DNA from: Pseudomonadota bacterium
GTDB lineage: Bacteria; Pseudomonadota; Alphaproteobacteria; Caulobacterales; Caulobacteraceae
Length of the DNA stretch: 16,537 bases
Reading direction: 5' to 3'
NCBI GenBank assembly: GCA_023432855.1
Contig: JAEZEZ010000105.1
Span: 1-16,537, forward strand
Part shown: positions 13,437 through 16,537 of the stretch, in pieces
Layout of the letters: every line of letters begins with the position of its first letter
Numbering within the stretch: the first letter of the stretch is position 1
The notes under the pieces: generated by a model
What the model saw: only the letters and a program-made list of their open reading frames with translations
Told to the model about the DNA's origin: nothing
The model's database searches: none
Translations under genes and position numbers: made by a program

Positions 13437-15226
13437 TGCTCGGCCTCCGCCGTGGACGCCGGCTGGGCGGCGGGCTCGGAGCCCGTGGGGATTTCCTCGA
13501 CGGGGGGCTTTTCGCCGGTGGCCGTCTGCCAGGGATCGGCGGCGCGGCGGACACCCAGGAAGGGCCCGATGCGGTCGATGACGCGACCGACGGCGGGGGC
13601 GGCGGTCCAGCCGCCCGTGCGCTGGCCGCGGCTCTCCTCGGAGCCCCGCGGTTCGTCGAGCAGGATGAGGACGAAGTAGCGCTCCTCGTCCATCGGGCCG
13701 TCGGTCGGGAAGACGGCGGCGAAGGAGGAGACGAGCTTGGTGCGGTCATAGCGGCCGCCGATGACCTTTTCGGCCGAGCCGGTCTTGCCGCCGACGCGCA
13801 GGCCTGCGGCGTTGGCCCGGCTGCCGGAGCCGCGCACCACGTTCATGCGCATCAGGTCCAGCACGTGGCGCGAGGTCGCCTCGGAGATCACCTGGCGGCC
13901 CTGGGGCGCCTGCTGCGGGTCGAGCTTGCGGATGGTCAGGGGGACGAAGCGGCCGCCGTTGAGCATGGCCCCCATGGCCTGGGTCAGCGCCAGCGGAGAG
14001 ACCGAGATGGCATGGCCGAAGGAGGCCGAGGCAATGGTGTTGTCGTCCCAGCGCCGCGGCGCAAGCGGCCGCGCGCTTTCGAGCAGCTCCACCTCGGCCG
14101 GGCCGAGGAGGCCGAGCGCCTCGAAGTAGCGCATCATGGTCTCGCGGCCCATCATCATGGCCAGGCGCGAGGTGCCGATGTTCGAGGAGTGAATGAACAC
14201 GTCCTCCAGCGTCATGATGCGGTTCTTGGCGTGGAAGTCGCGGACGGTGCGGCCGCCGATCTTCAACGGCGCCTGGGCGTCGAAGGTCGAGTTGCGGTTG
14301 GCGGTCCCGGTGTCGAGGCCGAGGCCGACGGTGAACACCTTGAAGGTCGAGCCCATCTCGTAGACCGAGGCGGCCGCGCGGTTCAGGCGCGCATTGTCGG
14401 ATGCGTCGCCCGGCGCGTTCGGGTCGAACTCGGGCCAGCTGGCCATGCCCAGGATCTCGCCGGTGCGCACATTGGTGACGATGCCGACCCCGCCCCGCGC
14501 CTGCTGGTCCACGGCGGTCTGGCGCAGCTCGTCCTCCAGCGCGGCCTGGACCCTGAGGTCGATGGACAGGGCCACCGGCGCGCCGACCCGGCCGGCCTTG
14601 CGGATGTCGTCCTCCAGCGCGCGCTCGACCCCGGCCAGGCCCTTGCCGCCGGAATCTGTGAAGCCGATGAGGTGGGCTGCGGAGACGCCCAGCGGATAGA
14701 CGCGGCGATCCTCTTCCTCGAACGACACGCCGGGCAGCGCGAGGGCGTGGACCCGGGCGCGGTCCTGGGGCGTCAGGCCGCCGACCAGGAAGGTGCGGCG
14801 GTCGCCCTCGATGGCCTTGCGCAGGCGCTCCGCCGACACGTCCGGCAGGGCCGAGGCCAGCTTGCGCCGCATGACCAGCGGCTCCCAGACCTCGTCGGGG
14901 TCGATGTAGAGGGCGTAGTGGACCAGGTTGGCGGCCATCAGGCGGCCGTTGCGGTCGACGATGTCGGCGCGGCCGACCGCCGCCGCGGCCCCGGCGCCGC
15001 CGTGAGACGCGCCCGAGAACACCGCCGCGCGGGTGGCTCCGAAGGCCAGAATGGCGAAGGCGCAAGCGAAGGCGGCCAGCACGAAGAAGATGCGCACGCG
15101 CGTGTCTTCCTCGGCGCGGCCCTGGGCCTTGATGCGCTCAAAGGCGTGCTCGACGGTCCAGACGCGCTCGCTCAGCCAGCGCCAGGACGGCAGGTGCGGA
15201 TTGACGCGCAGATCTCCCGGCCTCAT
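13433..15226 (-). CDS. ftsI: Septal peptidoglycan transpeptidase FtsI (PBP3, class B)
   Basis: FtsI is the septum-specific D,D-transpeptidase that works with FtsW in the periplasm. In the 597-residue protein, a ~44-residue basic cytoplasmic tail precedes one membrane segment (about 45-63). The pedestal domain starts near IVDRNGRLMAANL (89-101). The transpeptidase domain has all three active-site motifs: STFK (Ser293, Lys296), SSN (347-349) and KTG (481-483). The last ~37 residues are rich in Pro, Glu and Ala and look disordered. A class B PBP between ftsL and murE is FtsI in this cluster. The ATG at 15226 overlaps the ftsL TGA. No catalytic residue is missing. Confidence 0.97.
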   Translation of the reverse strand: MRPGDLRVNPHLPSWRWLSERVWTVEHAFERIKAQGRAEEDTRVRIFFVLAAFACAFAILAFGATRAAVFSGASHGGAGAAAAVGRADIVDRNGRLMAANLVHYALYIDPDEVWEPLVMRRKLASALPDVSAERLRKAIEGDRRTFLVGGLTPQDRARVHALALPGVSFEEEDRRVYPLGVSAAHLIGFTDSGGKGLAGVERALEDDIRKAGRVGAPVALSIDLRVQAALEDELRQTAVDQQARGGVGIVTNVRTGEILGMASWPEFDPNAPGDASDNARLNRAAASVYEMGSTFKVFTVGLGLDTGTANRNSTFDAQAPLKIGGRTVRDFHAKNRIMTLEDVFIHSSNIGTSRLAMMMGRETMMRYFEALGLLGPAEVELLESARPLAPRRWDDNTIASASFGHAISVSPLALTQAMGAMLNGGRFVPLTIRKLDPQQAPQGRQVISEATSRHVLDLMRMNVVRGSGSRANAAGLRVGGKTGSAEKVIGGRYDRTKLVSSFAAVFPTDGPMDEERYFVLILLDEPRGSEESRGQRTGGWTAAPAVGRVIDRIGPFLGVRRAADPWQTATGEKPPVEEIPTGSEPAAQPASTAEAEQ

Positions 15227-15561
15227 CGCGCGCCCCGCTCGTTGACGGCGATCTCGGGCAGGCGGTCGGGCTGGGCCTCGCGCTTGGCCGAGACGGGCTC
15301 GAGGCCGAGGTAGGCCTCGGACAGCTCCTCGATGCGCGCGGGCTGCTCCAGGTGGGCGGCCTCGGCGGTGAGCAGGCGAAGCTTGCGCTCTTCGGCGGCG
15401 ATCTCCGCGTCGATGCGGGCGATGCGGGCGCGCTCGCCGCCGGCCTGGGCCTTGGTCAGGTAGACCCAGAAGATCAGCATCACGACGCAGGCAAGCGCCA
15501 CCACCTCGATGACGCGGAAGCCCCGAACCCGGCGGTCGAACAGGCGCGCGATCGGGTTCAT
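15223..15561 (-). CDS. ftsL: Cell division protein FtsL
   Basis: FtsL is a small bitopic divisome protein that forms a coiled-coil complex with FtsB and FtsQ and helps activate FtsWI. The 112-residue product has a short basic cytoplasmic start, one membrane helix (about 18-36, IEVVALACVVMLIFWVYLT), and a heptad-like helix of Ala, Glu, Arg and Leu (about 42-80). It ends with the segment LEQPARIEELSEAYLGLEPV, typical of alphaproteobacterial FtsL. FtsL sequences diverge strongly, so identity rests on topology, size, this C-terminal motif and position between rsmH and ftsI. It overlaps both neighbours by 4 nt (ATGA). Confidence 0.92.
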   Translation of the reverse strand: MNPIARLFDRRVRGFRVIEVVALACVVMLIFWVYLTKAQAGGERARIARIDAEIAAEERKLRLLTAEAAHLEQPARIEELSEAYLGLEPVSAKREAQPDRLPEIAVNERGAR

Positions 15562-16511
15562 GCCGCGGCCCTCCAGGCGGGGGCGTCGGTGCGGCGCGCG
15601 GCGCGCAGCTTGGCGGAACGAGCGCGCGGATTGGACGCCTGCTCGGCCTCGGACGGCTCGCGCGCGCCCTTGAACAGCAGCTCGAAGGTCGGCTGCGGGC
15701 CCTGCTGCGTCGGCGGCAGGTGGCGCGAGCCCGCGGGCAGGCGGCCCGCCCGCTCGGTGAGGAAGCTCTTCACGATGCGGTCTTCCAGCGAGTGGAACGT
15801 GACGACGGCGAGGCGCCCGCCGGGCTTCAGCACGCGCTCGGCCGCCTCCAGCCCCGCCTCGAGCTCGCCGAGCTCGTCGTTCACGGCGATCCGCAGGGCC
15901 TGGAACACGCGGGTGGCCGGGTGCACCGGCGCACCGCGGCGGCCGCCGACGGCCTGCTCGACGGTCTCGGCCAGGTCCAGGGTGCGCTCGAACGGCCGCT
16001 CGGCCCGGCGCCGCCCCAGCACGTGGGCGATGCGGCGCGACTGGCGCTCCTCGCCGTATTTCCAGAACAGGCGCGAGAGGTCGCCCTCGTCCGTCGTGTT
16101 GACGAGGTCCGCGGCGGTCGGACCGTCCTGGCCCATGCGCATGTCCAGCGGCCCGTCGCGCATGAAGGAGAAGCCGCGCTCGGCCTCGTCCAGCTGCATG
16201 GACGAGACGCCGATGTCGAGCGCGACCCCGTCCACCTTGTCGACGCCCAGCGACGCGAGGGCGTCCTCCATGTGCGAGAACCGTTCGCGTACCAGGCGGA
16301 AGCGACCGGGAAAGTCGGCCGCGAGGCGGTCGGCGTGGGGCTGCACGTTGGGATCGCGGTCGAGCCCGATCACCTCGGCGCCACGATCGAGAAAGGCGCG
16401 AGCGTAGCCGCCCGCGCCGAAGGTGCCGTCGACAATGACCGCGCCCGGTCCCGGATCGAGCGCCTCGATGACCTCTTCGAGGAGGACGGAGATGTGGGGC
16501 GCTTCGGTCAT
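15558..16511 (-). CDS. rsmH: 16S rRNA (cytosine-1402 N4)-methyltransferase RsmH
   Basis: RsmH (formerly MraW) methylates N4 of C1402 in 16S rRNA with S-adenosylmethionine. Its gene customarily heads the dcw cluster. The 317-residue product starts MTEAPHISVLLEEV and has the SAM-binding VDGTFGAGGYARAF (27-40), GLDRDPN (49-55) and LDIGVSSMQLDEAERGFSF. Further motifs are GPLDMRM, YGEERQSRRIA, ATRVFQALRIAVNDEL and VVTFHSLEDRIVK, all typical of the family. The ATG at 16511 gives the usual N-terminus, with weak purine runs (GGAG, AGGG) upstream. Its stop overlaps the ftsL ATG. Upstream sequence is cut after 26 nt. Confidence 0.97.
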   Translation of the reverse strand: MTEAPHISVLLEEVIEALDPGPGAVIVDGTFGAGGYARAFLDRGAEVIGLDRDPNVQPHADRLAADFPGRFRLVRERFSHMEDALASLGVDKVDGVALDIGVSSMQLDEAERGFSFMRDGPLDMRMGQDGPTAADLVNTTDEGDLSRLFWKYGEERQSRRIAHVLGRRRAERPFERTLDLAETVEQAVGGRRGAPVHPATRVFQALRIAVNDELGELEAGLEAAERVLKPGGRLAVVTFHSLEDRIVKSFLTERAGRLPAGSRHLPPTQQGPQPTFELLFKGAREPSEAEQASNPRARSAKLRAARRTDAPAWRAAA

Positions 16512-16537
16512 CCGCCCTGCTCCGCGCGGGCGGCGCG
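16508..16537 (-). CDS. Possible 3' end of the upstream gene (mraZ expected)
   Basis: Read on the minus strand, the last bases of the window form an open frame ending RAARAEQGG and a TGA that overlaps the rsmH ATG as ATGA. This is the same 4-nt overlap seen at four other junctions here. In this cluster the gene before rsmH is usually mraZ, a DNA-binding regulator of the operon. Nine residues cannot prove it, and the bases could equally be untranslated leader. Confidence 0.3.
   Translation of the reverse strand, partial: RAARAEQGG

Noticed and set aside
10572..13679. A 1035-codon open frame on the plus strand opposite murF, murE and the end of ftsI.
   Set aside because: It is antisense to three genes with complete family motifs. 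Its His/Gly/Arg-rich composition is the usual by-product of G/C-ending codons on the other strand.
13436..15313. Long plus-strand open frame opposite ftsI; similar ones lie opposite rsmH, mraY, murD, murC, ddl and ftsQ.
   Set aside because: No domain signatures and no ribosome sites noted; all mirror genes with intact motifs.

Overview
This window is most of a division and cell wall (dcw) cluster from a high-GC alphaproteobacterium. I judge it to be one of the Caulobacterales (Caulobacter, Phenylobacterium or Brevundimonas type). The reasons are the gene order, the Caulobacter-like N-termini of MurC (GPVHFVGIGGIGMSGIAEIM) and MurD (MIPVRGF), a murC promoter resembling the Caulobacter housekeeping consensus, GANTC sites and a near-perfect CtrA box. 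The genus is an inference.

Layout: almost everything reads on the minus strand, so biological order runs from right to left. Upstream unit (16537 down to 5733): possible mraZ tail, rsmH, ftsL, ftsI, murE, murF, mraY, murD, ftsW, murG. These genes are packed with 4-nt ATGA/GTGA overlaps or gaps of 0, 1 and 22 nt, which suggests one translationally coupled operon. A small lipoprotein gene on the plus strand (5252-5728) then interrupts the cluster, tail to tail with murG and head to head with murC. Downstream unit: murC and murB (GTGA overlap), a 187-nt gap holding two inverted copies of a REP-like element, then ddl, ftsQ and ftsA. ftsA runs off the left edge, and ftsZ would be expected beyond it.

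Together the genes build the peptidoglycan precursor and the divisome. MurB completes UDP-MurNAc. MurC, D, E and F add L-Ala, D-Glu, meso-DAP and D-Ala-D-Ala, with the dipeptide supplied by Ddl. MraY and MurG make lipid I and lipid II. FtsW and FtsI polymerise and cross-link septal wall. FtsL, FtsQ and FtsA are divisome scaffold or regulator proteins, and RsmH methylates 16S rRNA.

I found no mobile element, CRISPR array, RNA gene or exotic system. The points most worth checking are regulatory: a CtrA-type box buried in the 3' part of ddl ahead of ftsQA, a probable leaderless promoter for murC, a hairpin next to the ddl start codon, paired GANTC sites, the REP pair, and the unrecognised lipoprotein that splits the cluster.
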